From assembly GCA_922989275.2 (NCBI GenBank), contig OV277857.1, positions 6,510,001 through 6,574,000 on the forward strand: a stretch of 64,000 nt of DNA, in the 5' to 3' direction. The notes beneath the pieces were generated by a model. That model did no database searches. It saw nothing but the letters and a program-made list of their open reading frames with translations, and was not told where the DNA came from. This DNA comes from Gari tellinella. Its lineage: Eukaryota; Mollusca; Bivalvia; Cardiida; Psammobiidae. The position numbers and the translations under genes were made by a program. Shown here one piece after another: positions 42,060-53,460 of the stretch; within the stretch, counting starts at the first letter, position 1; the number at the start of each line of letters is the position of its first letter.

Positions 42060-42375
42060 TGATGGTGACTGACTAAATCAGGATGTAAGTAAAACAGAAA
42101 GCTTTCTATCTTTACTTTCATCCTTTATTCAGCTGTCACTTGAGTTTGATAATGCCTCATTCTACTGAATCATATCAAGTCGACTACATTTATCTAAGCT
42201 TAATTATATCTACGGCATGAGACCCTGGTACGATATGATGATGTAGAACTTAGATTGTGGCGATCACTCTCTGTTTTTTCTGCCGAGTAGCACATGTAAT
42301 TGCTAAGAAAACTCCTTTAGAAGCGTTCTGCTTTACTTTCATAATCTTTTTATGCCGTTGCCTACGAAATACCTA
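42060..42375. mobile_element. worn core 2 remnants
   Basis: GTAAAACAGAAAGCTTTC / CTTTACTTTCATCC with CAGCTGTCACTTG at 42084-42148, and AACTCCTTTAGAAGCG with TTCTGCTTTACTTTC at 42310-42345. These are Family F/G core pieces without recognisable ends. Confidence 0.5.
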
Positions 42376-42407
42376 TACATTATTTTTTGAGTCACAGTAA
42401 CTCTCTC

Positions 42408-42556
42408 GCTGCCAATGACACCAAAAGGCGACTTGGCAAACTTTCTTATCCGGATCTAAACAGGTTGACACTCGTGTCAATACCTTTTAAGTCATACTAC
42501 ACTGAATGTTACTTTGAAACGAGTTTCTAAACAGACGGCAATATTGCGGTGAAGGG
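42408..42556. mobile_element. Family B element lacking most of the core
   Basis: TAACTCTCTCGCTGCC and AATGACACCAAAAGGCG at the left; only CTTATCCGGATCTAAACAGG of the core remains; right arm ACTTTGAAACGAG, ACAGACGGCAATATTG, GGTGAAGGGG. Confidence 0.65.
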
Positions 42557-42822
42557 GAAAAAACCTCACGATAAATTGGATTTTGAAAATGTTCATGAAA
42601 AAGTTGACACTGTACTGCACTAGTATTGCGAAGTTACATGTATGTCTATGGGCATCGGATACGGTGTGACAATATATTATTCCGATACGGATCCGTTGCG
42701 TACGCAGTTTGCTCTGTTTTATTGTGCCCAGTAGCCAGTTTCATTACACTTTCACATTATCCTTTGCTACTTAAAGGTTAAGCCTGTCACACACTCGTTA
42801 ACAAATACAACCCTAGCGACGA

Positions 42823-43283
42823 GTATACTAGTAATTTACACACAGTGAATATAACACTAGTCCTATGCAAACAGTATAGACACTAATCAGAGGGCTCCTT
42901 AACCCTTTCAACTCTAGATATCTCTTGTTGGTATTTATAATCCTTAATCCTTTTGGACACTTCTAATACAAGAATTTTGACCAGTCTACTGTTGCATGTT
43001 TGGTATGACAAAAAAGCAATGAAAATATCAAACAGTGCAGACCCTGATCAGAGGGCTCCTATAGGAGCCCTCTGATCAGGGTCGACACTATTTGCATATG
43101 TAATCAGTAATCTCTACAGAGGGCTGTAGGGTTGAAATGGTAAAAGTGCCCTCTTGTCTGGTTATACACTGTTTGTCATTTTAAAATATATTGTTAAAAT
43201 CAACCCTTTATAGTCAAAACTTGACTAGACTTTTTTTAAAAAACGGAAGTGTCCATTTAAAGTTTCAGGGGTGAATGAGTTCA
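42823..43283. mobile_element. Family H element split by a TTAA insertion at its core
   Basis: ACCCTAGCGACGAGTATAC at the left, CAAACAGTATAGAC and CAGAGGGCTCC, then the insert 42903-43131, then GCCCTCTTGTCTGG, ACACTGTTTGTCATTTT and GGGGTGAATGAG at the right. The U1 sequence near 26705-26725 (CTCGTTAAAACATGACC) lacks the element, so it inserted after the duplication. Confidence 0.68.
42903..43131. mobile_element. Family H element nested in the apex of another core 3
   Basis: TTAA at 42899-42902 before CCCTTTCAACTCTAG and TTGA after GCTGTAGGG. Its own core at 43026-43096 is near-perfect: AAACAGTGCAGACCCTG, CAGAGGGCTCC, apex TATA. The target TTAA directly follows the outer element's AGGGCTCC, i.e. 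the loop of that hairpin. Confidence 0.75.
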
Positions 43284-43600
43284 AGGATACTCTTCCTCAA
43301 AGCAGTCAATACCTTTAATTGATCGCTTCTATTCAGACTTCAGACAATTTAATCTGAGAAATATGCAAGACTTTCCCAGTAAAATGTCCTTTTTGTCATA
43401 AAATAGAGTAGGAATCCTTTGAATGTACAGGCTTATATTGTTAACAAACGTTTACACGAAGCATACTTCGACAGCTATCAATTTGTATGTAGCCTTTTAC
43501 TGATAAGCCATTTTATGTGTCCTGTACATTCAAAGTCTAACTTGTTATTTTCTCGTTATGAAGAGCCATACCAATACGTGAATGCATCACTAAAATCCTA

Positions 43601-43895
43601 CAGTGTTCCCTCCCTACAACGACCCTCCCAACAACGAATCCCTCCTTACAACGACTCGTGTCACAATTTCCTAACAGGACTAACGCTTTTATTGCTGCAA
43701 TATCGTCCGTCTGCTTAACATTGTGGTCTGCTGTTTTTTTCAAAGTGACATAATGACTATTTTGACAAGAAAATAAATAATTGACGAGTGCGTCTAATCT
43801 GGATTCAAACTGTTTGCAGATGTAGGCCAATTTCCCTCCCTGTAACGACTCCCTCTGAAAAAAGCACACACTCCAATAGAGTGTCGTTGTAAACA
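43601..43895. mobile_element. Family C MITE (U2 counterpart of 27006-27363), core half deleted
   Basis: TA/CAGTGTTCCCTCCC then TACAACG at the left and GTCGTTGTAAACAG at the right. CCCAACAACGAATCCC and CGTCCGTCTGC motifs remain; the core keeps only GCGTCTAATCTGG and TTCAAACTGTTTG. Same site as in U1, so the insertion predates the duplication. Confidence 0.8.
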
Positions 43896-44339
43896 GTTTT
43901 GAACACAACTCCCTAACCTAAGCTTTGATACGCGGCTGTCTCCAAGATACAAAAAATTAGCCAAATCTAGTGTTTAGACTCCTTTACCGCTCTGGATGAT
44001 ATTGTCCAGAACACTTGTAAGGAAAAATATCCAACAATGCTGTCAATACTACAGTCAATATTGAATATTGGCAATACCAATGGGCACAGATTATATTGCA
44101 GAGCCATCGCCACTGGTAAATTCAAATTTCATTGGATAATTATTGATAAATCAATAACACTGTTTAGAAATGCAAATATAAACACCAATGTTAACAAAGG
44201 TAATGGATACGTTCTCTCCTACTTCTATGTAAAAAATAAAAATAATATTGTTCAATAATAGAGTTAGATTTATCGCAAGCTTACCTTTCTACAATAATAG
44301 TGTTGACCCAATTACTGGTAATGTAATTTGTATGAATAG

Positions 44340-44480
44340 GCGGCTTAATTCACGAGTATCAAACACTTTGGTCTTGATCTGACTCCGCAATTCGCGGCGT
44401 CTGATCAAGATCTAACTGCTTGTAAATGCCAGTTAAGTTACGCGTGATCGACTCAGGGTTAAAGCTCTTTGGCGTTAATT
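44340..44480. mobile_element. core 1 element remnant, shared with U1
   Basis: ATCAAACACTTTGGTCTTG, TCTGACTCCGC and GCGGCGTCTGATCAAG form a worn core; U1 has a poorer version at 29565-29660. Ends are degraded. Confidence 0.5.
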
Positions 44481-44754
44481 AACGTAACACTCAAGGTACG
44501 GATTTTGTTGTTTCTATGGCTTCAAGGAAAAATATTTGCAAGTCGCACACTCATTAGATATTGTCAATTTATAAAGTAAAAGTATTTCCTCCCATCTGAT
44601 GAAAATGTAGGATTTTAATTTCACAAGGAACTTGTCATCATTTATTCAGCTGTATGAATACCATTGAAACCCTTTGGCCTTTAATTACAACCCCAGGCAG
44701 TGTAGACAAAGTGTTACATTCGCATCGTTATTTCTTTTAAGCCAAATTGAAGTA

Positions 44755-44925
44755 ACCAATTGTACCCTTAAATTTCAAATGGACAATTAGAGTTTCCAAA
44801 AACTCTTGTCAGTTTATGACTTTGAAGGGTTATTTTTACAATATATTGAAAATGACATACAGAGCAAACCCTGATCAAAGGTTTTCTGTAGGAGCCATCT
44901 GATTAAACAATTTACATTGGAAAAG
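44755..44925. mobile_element. Family H relic; site corresponding to the Y insertion in U1
   Basis: ACCCTTAAATTTCAAATGG, GGGTTATTTTTACAATAT and GAGCAAACCCTGATC match Family H. The aligned U1 stretch (29990-30500) contains Family Y between these parts. Confidence 0.55.
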
Positions 44926-44962
44926 TGTACAGTCAAATAGTTGAATTGATGAAACATATTTT

Positions 44963-45170
44963 GACTCTTTAAATCTCAATGACGCCAAAAGGCGCGTTTG
45001 CAAACAGTTTGGTTTCTGATCAGACGCCGTGTTAAGCAGCGTCTGATCAGGACTCAAACTGTTTAACACTCTTTAAGACACTTCTTTAGTCATACTGCCT
45101 TAAGTCTAACTTTTAAACGATACTACAGACGACAATATTGAAGCAGACGACAAAATTGCGGTGAAGGGAT
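44963..45170. mobile_element. Family B MITE
   Basis: CTCTTTAAATCTCAATGACG and CCAAAAGGCGCG at the left; core 44999-45065 (GATCAGACGCCGTG / GCAGCGTCTGATC); right arm with CAGACGACAATATTGAAGC then AGACGACAA and GGTGAAGGG. TTAA ends are mutated. Confidence 0.8.
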
Positions 45171-46079
45171 AAAAATCTCACGATACATTCGATCATGAAA
45201 TAATTAAAGCATTGGTACAGACAACAGTTTTAAGCAGGAATGGCAGGGTTAAAATTGAAAACAAGTTTGGTGTGAAGCGGGTTAAGAAAATGAAAACAAA
45301 GCCTTTTTATTTTTATTAAACACGTTCAATATGATTAAAGGGTCAGATGTTAGACGAGTTTGAAGCCACAAAAGTATATTCCTGTATTTAAAATAAACGC
45401 TCATATAGACATCTATTGTAGGACATGGACTGTATTTATTTGTATATATAAATGATCAGTGTAACGACAACGGGACGGAGAGTTGAGTAAACGTATTTAA
45501 AAACGTGATTCCGAAATCAAACCAAATCATACGAATTTCAAATTAGTTAAACCTTATCACCCCTTTTTATGACGCTTTCATGCCTGACGAGGGACTATCG
45601 TCTGACTAACGGTTTCCCATTAAACCACGGTATTTACATAAAACACGTTTCACAAGTTTCTACCCAGTGACTGGCAATTGATGAGCAGTTTTGTTCGAGC
45701 AATGAATGCAAGTATACCGGGCTCAGATCGGCATTTACAAAGTTGACATTCTTATAGATATTGTCTTTATTTTCACGACAAATCGTGTCGTCAAATGCTG
45801 CCGATATAGAGGTGAATGGGTACAAACTAACGCCGGTTATCGATTTTTAAACAAACAACAATTTTAAGCCGAATCTTGTCGTCCATTCCTACAAACGGTC
45901 TCCTTGGGGATAAAGTTATTGTTTCCCAAACAAAAGTGTCAGTATTCCAAGAACTGGTGTCAATAGAACACAGCTTGGGACCGTATCATGTCCTAGGAAT
46001 CTCAGCCTCTGTTTGACTGTTCAATTGCCGATAGCAAATTCGTCTTCATTTTCCAACAGCTTTATTCCCTTTCATGATC
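45171..46079. other. U2 intergenic sequence, matches U1 at 30960-31150
   Basis: 45845-46050 aligns with 30955-31150 (GGGGATAAAGTTATTGTTTC, GCAAATTCGTCTTCATT). The rest has no recognised feature; the ORF track-length frames here are unsupported. Confidence 0.4.
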
Positions 46080-46275
46080 AAATAATTCAGGACACAAACT
46101 GTTTGCAAACGCGCTTTTAAGCGTCATTAAGAGTAAAATAGTTAATGAAGATCTAACGGCGCGTAACGCGTAACGCGGCTTAAATCCGAATCTAAACTGT
46201 TCAACACTTATATCAATAAGTTGTTAGTTACGATTTAAAATCAAAAGAATTTTTGCGTAAAACAAAGATGATTGT
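46080..46275. mobile_element. worn core 1 pieces, probably Family B
   Basis: ACACAAACTGTTTGCAAACG and CTTTTAAGCGTCATTAAGAG at the left resemble a Family B end; GGCGCGTAACGCGTAACGCG at 46159 shows a duplicated apex; AATCTAAACTGTTCAACAC follows. Ends are not resolved. Confidence 0.5.
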
Positions 46276-46308
46276 ATTTTAGGCCACATAGTAAGCAAGT
46301 GAAAGATA

Positions 46309-46554
46309 CAGTGGAGAATATGTTATTCTTTCCCGTTTAAACGCAAACGTACGCAAACGCAAAGCACTAAAACGTAGAAAAGTGCAACTTTTGGACAATT
46401 CTGATAATTCATGTTTATCTTGGTGGCAAACAGTTTGGAGCCTGATCAGACGCCGGGTTACCCGGCGTCTGATCTGGCTCCAAACTGTTTGCACTGTAAA
46501 TACTAGTTTTAGCGTAAACGCGTTTATTGGGAAAGAATAACAGATTCTCCACTG
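46309..46554. mobile_element. Family A MITE, full length, 246 bp
   Basis: CAGTGGAGAA...TTCTCCACTG with TA on both sides; CCCGTTTAAACGCAAACG arm on the left; core T:T mismatch and GGGTTACCC apex as in 33165-33410. Confidence 0.95.
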
Positions 46555-47854
46555 TACCATTGATTGCATTGTGTTCCATTGCGTCTTTAACTTTGAATTC
46601 GTTGAAACAGAATTTAATTCTCAAATTATACCATTTTTAATAATTACAGTTCGTTCTGAATGTTTGTTATGACGGGATGTGACGTACATGTATCTAATTT
46701 CAAACATAATCTGAAGAATGCTTGTAGGTACTTGCTTTTTATATGCAAACAGTTAGGATCCAGATCGGACTCCACTCACTCGACACTTACTCGTATCCAG
46801 TCTTTTTTGGTCAAAATACCTTAAATATTGCTATCAAAACTTAAATAAAATTCAATGAGACATCAGTTTAGAAGAAGGTGAAAGTACAGTACTGACTTGG
46901 TTAAATCTAATTATGAGACATCTCAGATGTTGTATATGTGACGTACAAACAAGGCGACGCTACTAGTGCGTTTGCTTAGTATAGATAAATTATATTGAAT
47001 TCAATCAGGAGTTTCTTTTTAAACGTTAGGTTTACTTAGCTTATTGCCCTAAATCAAGTTGTCAAAATTGAGAACACTGATTAAGTCAATGGGAACACAA
47101 CACATGCTATAAAAGGTTTCTTGTCAATATCAAGGATTTCTGGCTTAATCAATGGTCACTGAATTTCACGAAAGCCTAATCAAAACTATTAGAGCTGCTA
47201 GACAACTGCAATCAACTTGGACCCAGATCAGGCGCAAAAACAAAATTGAAGTTAAGGTCGACACATTCCACCAAACGCTTAAGTATTTGTTTAATAGATG
47301 CGTCATGACGTGTAGTAGCAGCCTTATAGTATATAAAACGACGGCGACCATAATCAACCAGTGTGTTCAAATGTCAGACAAAGTATTTCGCAACTCGTCT
47401 TATAATAACGCATTTCCCTATTGTTTTATGATCTTGTTCAACATTCCGATTATCAAATTTCTCTGATGTGACATTGATTTTTTTTATTTAATTTCAAGAT
47501 CATAGCAGATCCATAGATTCAACAAGGTGAATTGTGTGAATTTTATCAAACTAAACATATTCAAGAAAAACAAAAATCGCTATTGGAAACATAAAAGTCA
47601 TATTCAAATCAGAAAGATTCAGCATCTCTTTTAATTCTGAGAATTGTAAAACAGCAACAGAGCGTCACCGACCATTGCCAATGAAACTTTCATTGCTACA
47701 GAAGAAGGGAGCATAGATACCTTATCAAACGCTTATCTCTTGACAGACCATGGATTACGTAACAGTTCCACACAACGTCACGATCCCTGCACTTTTCCAA
47801 TCCCTCTGCTAATAATAAACGATGACAATTTATTAAGTGCAACTGATTTTACAC
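46555..47854. other. intergenic, orphan core 1 pieces only
   Basis: CAAACAGTTAGGATCCAGAT at 46746 and CAACTTGGACCCAGATCAGG at 47213 are isolated. The 104-codon frame at 47152-47466 overlaps the second and shows no domain, so it is not called. Confidence 0.35.
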
Positions 47855-48055
47855 TTAGTACGCTAGCGGCGAAACCATGGTAACCTCCGAAACAGTTTGA
47901 ATTCTGATGAGACGCCGCGTAATGCGGCGTCTCATCAGGATCCAAACTGTTTGACACTCTGGCCTTGATTTAAAAAGAAATTTAAAAAATGTATTTTAGA
48001 ACCGTTGCAGACGACAGTTAGTGCAAACAAACACCATATCCTGCATTCAAAGAGT
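47855..48055. mobile_element. Family B MITE with covarying core (GATGAG/CTCATC)
   Basis: Right arm GTTGCAGACGACAG, then CATTCAAAGAG/TTAA. The core at 47888-47952 reads CTGATGAGACGCCGCG / CGGCGTCTCATCAG, apex TAAT: both strands of the stem have changed together relative to GATCAG/CTGATC. Left end weak (TAGCGGCGAAACC). Confidence 0.78.
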
Positions 48056-49429
48056 TAAACAGTTATGGGAAAATCGATAATTTACGATAAAACAGTTATC
48101 TTGTGTGCTGCTAACCATACAACTATTCAACATTCGGGCGACATAGTATCCTGATTAATGTCTTTGTACAGTATAGCCCCTGATAATCAATTTTCAACCA
48201 TTTACCCCATAGGATGCTCTTGACAATATAAATAATATAAAGCAGGATGAACGGAAAGAAACGACTCCTTAATTGGCATCCTGCTTTATTGTCGGCCCGT
48301 CTGAAGTTCCTATATGTTAGAAAGAAGAACATATTTCTCATTGTGCATATTCAATTATCCAAGTTGAAATTCAAATTCAAATTCTTTATTTCACTCAGTA
48401 CATGATTTCACATGAATACATGACTATATGTATTTTAAATGGTCAGGCTGAAAACGCCTTCGGTACTCGTATTGGGTCGTCCGTCATATCAAAAGGAACA
48501 AAACAAGATATTTCGCTCATAATATTTGCAGTCATTGATAATTCAGCACAGAAATAGTTCACTCTAAGATGCCCTGCATATTCATCAATTACCCAAGGTC
48601 ATTTCTGGTCAAATTGCCAAATGCATAATTTATTTTGTTATGGCACAAGGTGACACTATTACAACAAAAAAAATAACCCAGTGTTAATAGGTTAACCATT
48701 TTCGAATTTGATATATCCAACGGTGTGATAAGGGAAAATATTTTACAACCCTTTACAGTGGAAGAATAGATTAAAAGCGAAAAAAGCGTATCTAGTGGGT
48801 TAACACAATCAATGAATATTTAGTTGAAGTCGTAAGTGGGTTTGTAGGTAAAATCGTACTAATTCACTTATGGGGAGGATACATCTTGTTTCAAGTTAGT
48901 AAAAAAAAGAGATCGGTTGTTTGTGTCCTGTAATTACTGTTTTTCCAGGTACAATCCGATGTGGATACTTATAGTAAGGTTGGAACGAGTCAGCCATTCC
49001 CCAGCAAATGGAATCAAACGCAAACACTATGCAATAAAATTTAGACGGTGACAGGTACTTTGAAAAATATGACGATTGTTTAATTCTTAGTGACAAACAG
49101 ATTGGCCTTTTATTCGACGCCGAGTTACTCGGTGTCTGAACTGGCTTGAAACTCTATGTTATTTTTATACTATTTGAAGCATAAACTCGCTTATTTAGAA
49201 ATGTTCATTGATTGTATGGAAAATGGTAGAATTGGCACTTACATAACAATGGAGCTATAGAGCATTTCAGTGCCATGTACTACTACAATGGCAGGTGACT
49301 CGCTTGTTGTGCGATAATTGAGCTGTGGCATTGGGAAACATCTGTCTGGCACTCATATTGATGTTTCTTCAAATTTCCTCTATATTTCTATTTGTGAAAG
49401 ACAAAATGATTTAGATTATTGGTCCCTAG
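48056..49429. other. intergenic with small relics
   Basis: 48220-48300 has a worn core 2 (AAAGCAGGATGAACGG / GGCATCCTGCTTTATTG). 48696-48799 is flanked by TTAA with ACCATT/AGTGGGT ends, weak. 49088-49165 is a worn core 1 (CAAACAGATTGGCC, GACGCCGAG). No gene recognised. Confidence 0.4.
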
Positions 49430-49640
49430 TACTTCCAATGAACAATTGCAGTTTACAATTATGTCAAAATCGATGTTGACTTTTTAGGGTTGTTTTTACA
49501 ATGTATTTGCAAAAGTGCAAACAATAGCCCTCTGATCTGGTTGTACATAGTTTGCATAGGACATATGTACTTACATATGTACGCTGTTTGTAAAGGACGA
49601 GCATACTCGTCGTTAGGGTTCAGTATGTTAAAACAAACAC
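49430..49640. mobile_element. Family H relic (U2 counterpart of 31376-31556)
   Basis: GAACAATTGCAGTTTAC, TTTTTAGGGTTGTTTTTAC, GCAAACAATAGCCCTCTG, GTTTGTAAAGGACGAGCATA, CTCGTCGTTAGGGTT. Core left half missing. Confidence 0.6.
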
Positions 49641-50142
49641 TTATATGGACAGGGAGGTTTTATGATAAATCAGGTTGTTCTTTTGTGCTTGTAGATAGCT
49701 TTTCATTATCCCAAATATGGTTATTACTGAGTTGTCACTGTCGATGACAAAATGAATACGTACTTGTCCTTTTCTTTCTGTAACGGAACTAAACAAAAAG
49801 CAATATTGTTATTCTCCGGAAATACAAGTAATAAGGTTTGGCAACTTAACTGAGTGTATAATTCAATAAAGACAGTAGTATATAGGTCATGTAGCTTGAA
49901 GGGTATGACATAAAATGCGTATTTTGCTGTTATGATACTACCATCTTTTTATTATTATGATCAAATTGAATGTAAGAATAAATATGCAGTTAAACTCATA
50001 TTAACGTATTGAACCCTAGCGACAAATATACACGGCCTTTACAAACGTGTTTCAAATGTTGTACATAGACTACGACAGGGTTATAACAATAGTATGCACA
50101 GTAAATGTTCATTGCATTATATTGTAAACAACCCTGTTCATA

Positions 50143-50388
50143 CAGTGGATAATCTGTTATTCTTTCCCAATAAACGCGTTTACGCTAAAACTATTATTTG
50201 CAGTGCAAACAGTTTGAAACCAGATCAGACGCCGGGTAACCCGGCGTCTGATCAGGCTCCAAACTGTTTGCCACCAAGATAAACAAGAATTATCAGACTT
50301 GTCCAAAAGTTTTTCTTTTCTACGTTTTAGTGCTTTGCGTTTGCGTACGTTTGCGTTTAAACGGGAAAGAATAACAGATTCTCCACTG
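50143..50388. mobile_element. Family A MITE, full length, 246 bp
   Basis: CAGTGGATAA...TTCTCCACTG with TA on both sides; CCCAATAAACGCG arm on the left, i.e. opposite orientation to 33165-33410. Core A:A mismatch, apex GGGTAACCC. Confidence 0.95.
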
Positions 50389-50847
50389 TAGCCAATATTA
50401 GACTAGATTTAATTGGAAACTGGAAATGTCTATTAAAGTTGCAGGTGTGCAGTGACCATTCCTAAAAGTTGGTATGGGTGTCCCGGTTACGCCACAGAAA
50501 ATTGATATAAATGTACATAGTTTAGTCAATTTTATCATAATTTGGTGACGGTGTGATGGAGAAATATAATATTATTGGTTATGAGGTGTTAGTGTCAATA
50601 TAAAATCGAACAATATTATACTTTCTTGTAAAATTGGATAAAGTCATGGTGTCCTCGCTGTAAAGAAAATGTGTAAGGCGGTCTTCATAATAATTGTTTT
50701 TATCATTATAAATTGTTATTATTGAGAGATATGCTTTTTTAACCTCGAAATTATAATATTATTTCTACCAGGATACATGTATCACTTCGGTTTGAATTTT
50801 TCATTTTTCACGTATTATCTGAATATTGATACACAGACTGGGACTAG
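50389..50847. other. intergenic, no feature recognised
   Basis: Very AT-rich DNA between a Family A MITE and the truncated LINE. It may contain the 5' junction of the LINE near 50848. Confidence 0.35.
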
Positions 50848-51850
50848 CATACGCAGCATGATGTTTTACCAAAACTTTATTTTGATAATAACGAACTTAA
50901 CTATGTTGAGCAGCATAAACATCTTGGTGTTACTTTGAATAATAATGGGAAATGGAAGTCTCATATTGACAATATATTAACATCCGCTTCCAAAATAATA
51001 GGAATAATGCGCAAGCTCAAATTTACTATGAACAGAAAAGCGCTAAACCAAATTTATTTTTCTTACTTGCGTCCCTTATTTGAATATGCTTCATTTGTAT
51101 GGGATCGATGTACTGAACAAGAGTCCTTGTCACTTGAAAGATTACAAAATGAAGCAGCCAGAATAGTTACTGGTTTAACAAGATCTGTTTCAATTGCCAA
51201 TTTGTATAATGAATGTGGATGGGAGAAGAGAAGTTCAAAAGATTTGTTTTATGTATAGGGTAACTAAAAATTTAGTTCCTTCATATATAAGTGATTTATT
51301 TCCACCATATGTATTTGAAAGAACAGAGTACTCTCTTAGAAACCAACATGACCTTACTATTCCATACTGCAGAACAGAAATTATGCGAAAGTCTTGTATA
51401 CCTAGTTCCATCGAGCAATGTAACAGCTTACAGTCAGAATTTAGGTCTGCAACCACACTTTCTTCATTTAAACAAAAAATAAGAAATGATAATATAACAA
51501 AAATTCCAACATATTTCAACCATGGTAAACGTCAAGAAGCGGTTCTCCATGCTAGACTCAGGAATAATTTCAGTAATTTAAATAATGATCTGTATAATAA
51601 TTTTCTTGTACCAAACCCCTACTGTTCTTGTAATGATACCCAAGTAGAAGACGCTGAACACTATCTTTTTACATGCAGTATGTTTTATAATCACCGCTTA
51701 GAAATGTTTAATAAAATTAGAGCTTTCCATCCACTAAATACTAATATGTTGCTTACAGGTAGTGACAATTTGTCCTTTGAACAAAACATAATTATTTTTG
51801 ATGCTGTTCAGAATTTTATAAACAAATCCAAGAGATTTTCGGATAACTGA
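50848..51850 (+). pseudogene. 5'-truncated jockey/CR1-like LINE (RT C-terminus), frameshifted
   Basis: Homology begins just after the TAG at 50845-50847 and reads HDVLPKLYFDNNELNYVEQH, then KHLGVTLNNNGKWKSHI, the usual RT palm end (HLGV.L....W..HI). Next come NQIYFSYLRPLFEYASFVWD (thumb) and ERLQNEAARIVTGLT. A frameshift around 51220-51235 moves into the frame with FMYRVTKNLVPSYISDLFPP, HARLRNNFSNLNND, and PYCSCNDTQVEDAEHYLFTC (a zf-RVT-like CxC...H...C tail), ending IIIFDAVQNFINKSKRF near 51835 and a stop at 51850. Endonuclease and catalytic FADD are absent through 5' truncation. The single frameshift suggests moderate age. A Family J element lies 38 bp downstream. Confidence 0.9.
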
Positions 51851-51887
51851 TAAATTCTTATATTGTAATTGACTTTAAATTTTTGTA

Positions 51888-52092
51888 CAGAGCTCCAGAT
51901 AAGGGGAATATCTAAAAACTAGGCTGAATTAAATCCTGTGCTGTCACTACATATCGGAATCGTCTTACCAAGACGATTCTAGTGAGTAGTCACACCGGAG
52001 GATCTGTTGCCACTTGAGCCTATGTTGTGACTACTCATACGGTTTCAAAGTTAGTGGTTTGATCAAATAAATCGCTCTTATCTGGAGCCCTG
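51888..52092. mobile_element. Family J element with core 4 hairpin
   Basis: TA/CAGAGCTCCAGATAAGG at the left and CTTATCTGGAGCCCTG at the right. Centre: GTCACTACATATCGGAATCG, TCTTACCAAGACGATTCTAG, TGAGTAGTCAC, related to the 20183-20222 hairpin. Confidence 0.82.
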
Positions 52093-52522
52093 CTTGTTAA
52101 CACTGTTTCACGGCAATATTTAAGTGTTTTAAGCCTTAAAAAGTGATTAGCCCCCACATGACTTTTTTGTGTTTTCAACGTACAGTTTGCGTGTCTTTGG
52201 CGACCACTATCTACTGATAGGGTTACCCAAATATAACAACTGCTTAGTGTAGGACAGAACTTTAAATAGGTAATTCCGATAAGAAAGCAGACATAAGTTT
52301 TAAAGACATGCAGTTTTGTATGTTTAGAAGTGGTCGTTCGGGACAGGCATGGCTGTATCCTCAAGTAGACTATCTAGTACTTAAACTTCTGTTCTTATTT
52401 ATTCTCTCCCTGTCTCAATATTTATCTATTTTCTTTTTTCTATTTCTTCCTCTACATTCACTTTCTTCTTCTTTATCTTCTTGTTATGTCGATTTGAATA
52501 TTTTTCTTGCATTAGTTATGTA
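52093..52522. other. intergenic, CT-rich toward the right
   Basis: A CT/T-rich run covers 52395-52480 (TTATTCTCTCCCTGTCTC, TTTCTTCCTCTACATTCAC). No element or gene recognised. Confidence 0.35.
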
Positions 52523-52709
52523 CAGGGCTCCAAATAAGAGGGACTAAATTATCAAATAATTTTTTTAACTCATTTGAGTTATGAAACCATGCGAAGTAAT
52601 TACTCATTGAATAACGTCTCGAATAGACAATTGTTTAAGATGGCTGGCACCGTTGGCTAAATGAAGAGACAACATTTTCTTATTATAATACCCCTTATCT
52701 GGAGCCCTC
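52523..52709. mobile_element. Family J element, diverged interior
   Basis: TA/CAGGGCTCCAAATAAG at the left and CCCCTTATCTGGAGCCCT at the right. The interior hairpin is replaced by TTAACTCATTTGAGTTATG and unrelated sequence. Confidence 0.75.
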
Positions 52710-53460
52710 ACTTATGTTTACCTGTTAGTTCGTGTTAGTGTGTATGTGTACGTGCGTGTGAGTATGTGTGTAAGGTCAATGTACAGTGGACACTCTGGAA
52801 CAGGTGTGCAGGAAATCTTACTAGAATTTTGGTAATCATATGCGGACACAGGATGATGTGGAATGCTCCTTATGGAGATTTCAGCGTCACTGTGTCCTGC
52901 AGCACTATACATCCGTAAACCATTCGTGGTTCTTATACTTCTTACAGAGTGACTACTGTGCAAATGTACATAATTTGTATTTTCATATCATGTGACCATC
53001 TGTATATTATTTGTATCACTACTTGAATAGGGGAGGGTCGTAACTAATGTTGGTAGAACTTGTGGCCTGACCCGATTTCATGAATTTGAAATAAAATATG
53101 GTTAAACTAAACTAGCATAAGCATCTAAAATAAAGTATCAACCTTTTCAAAGAAAACATAATAGATATATTTAACATTTTTACACATTCGACATTTATAT
53201 TCGTCATGTACAAATAGTGTGCATGTGAGGGGTACACTTGCTGATCAGGGTATGCACTGTTTGTCATTTTGCAAAACATTGAAAACAAAAATCCTAAAAA
53301 GTAAAATATGGTTTAGTCTAATATTGAAACTTGAGTTCTTTATTAACAGTTCCAAAGAGGAATGGGTTAACACGTTGCATATATGTTATTGGAAAGACTT
53401 GTTTCAGTAGGTGTATATAAGACGTATTATATATTTCCCAGTAAAACATTTGTTCTAAAT
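52710..53460. other. intergenic with GT-rich run and Family H relic
   Basis: 52735-52775 is GT-rich (GTGTGTATGTGTACGTGCG). 53056-53125 repeats 4175-4255. 53155-53370 carries worn Family H pieces (ATTCGTCATGTACAAATAG, GATCAGGGTATGCACTG). No gene recognised. Confidence 0.4.

Larger units (their letters stand above)
32860..49970. repeat. U2: right copy of the tandem segmental duplication
   Basis: Collinear with U1 (21260-31990) in the same orientation. It is longer mainly because of the foldback element at 36970-41995, Family A insertions (33165, 34201, 36627, 46309), a Family C insertion (35259), a local duplication (34990-35985) and extra DNA at 46050-49430. The ~0.9 kb between the copies (31990-32860) holds Family G/A/H fragments. 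Confidence 0.78.

Noticed and set aside
47152..47466. 104-codon open frame
   Set aside because: It overlaps an orphan core 1 half, has no recognisable domain, and there is no repeat or conservation evidence for coding.
47911..47918. CTGATGAG resembling a hammerhead ribozyme core
   Set aside because: It is the stem variant of a core 1 hairpin; the GAAA element and the three-stem arrangement are missing.
48696..48799. 104-bp TTAA-flanked element
   Set aside because: Both sides have TTAA and ACC/GGT ends, but the inverted match is only a few bases and no core hairpin is present, so it could be chance.
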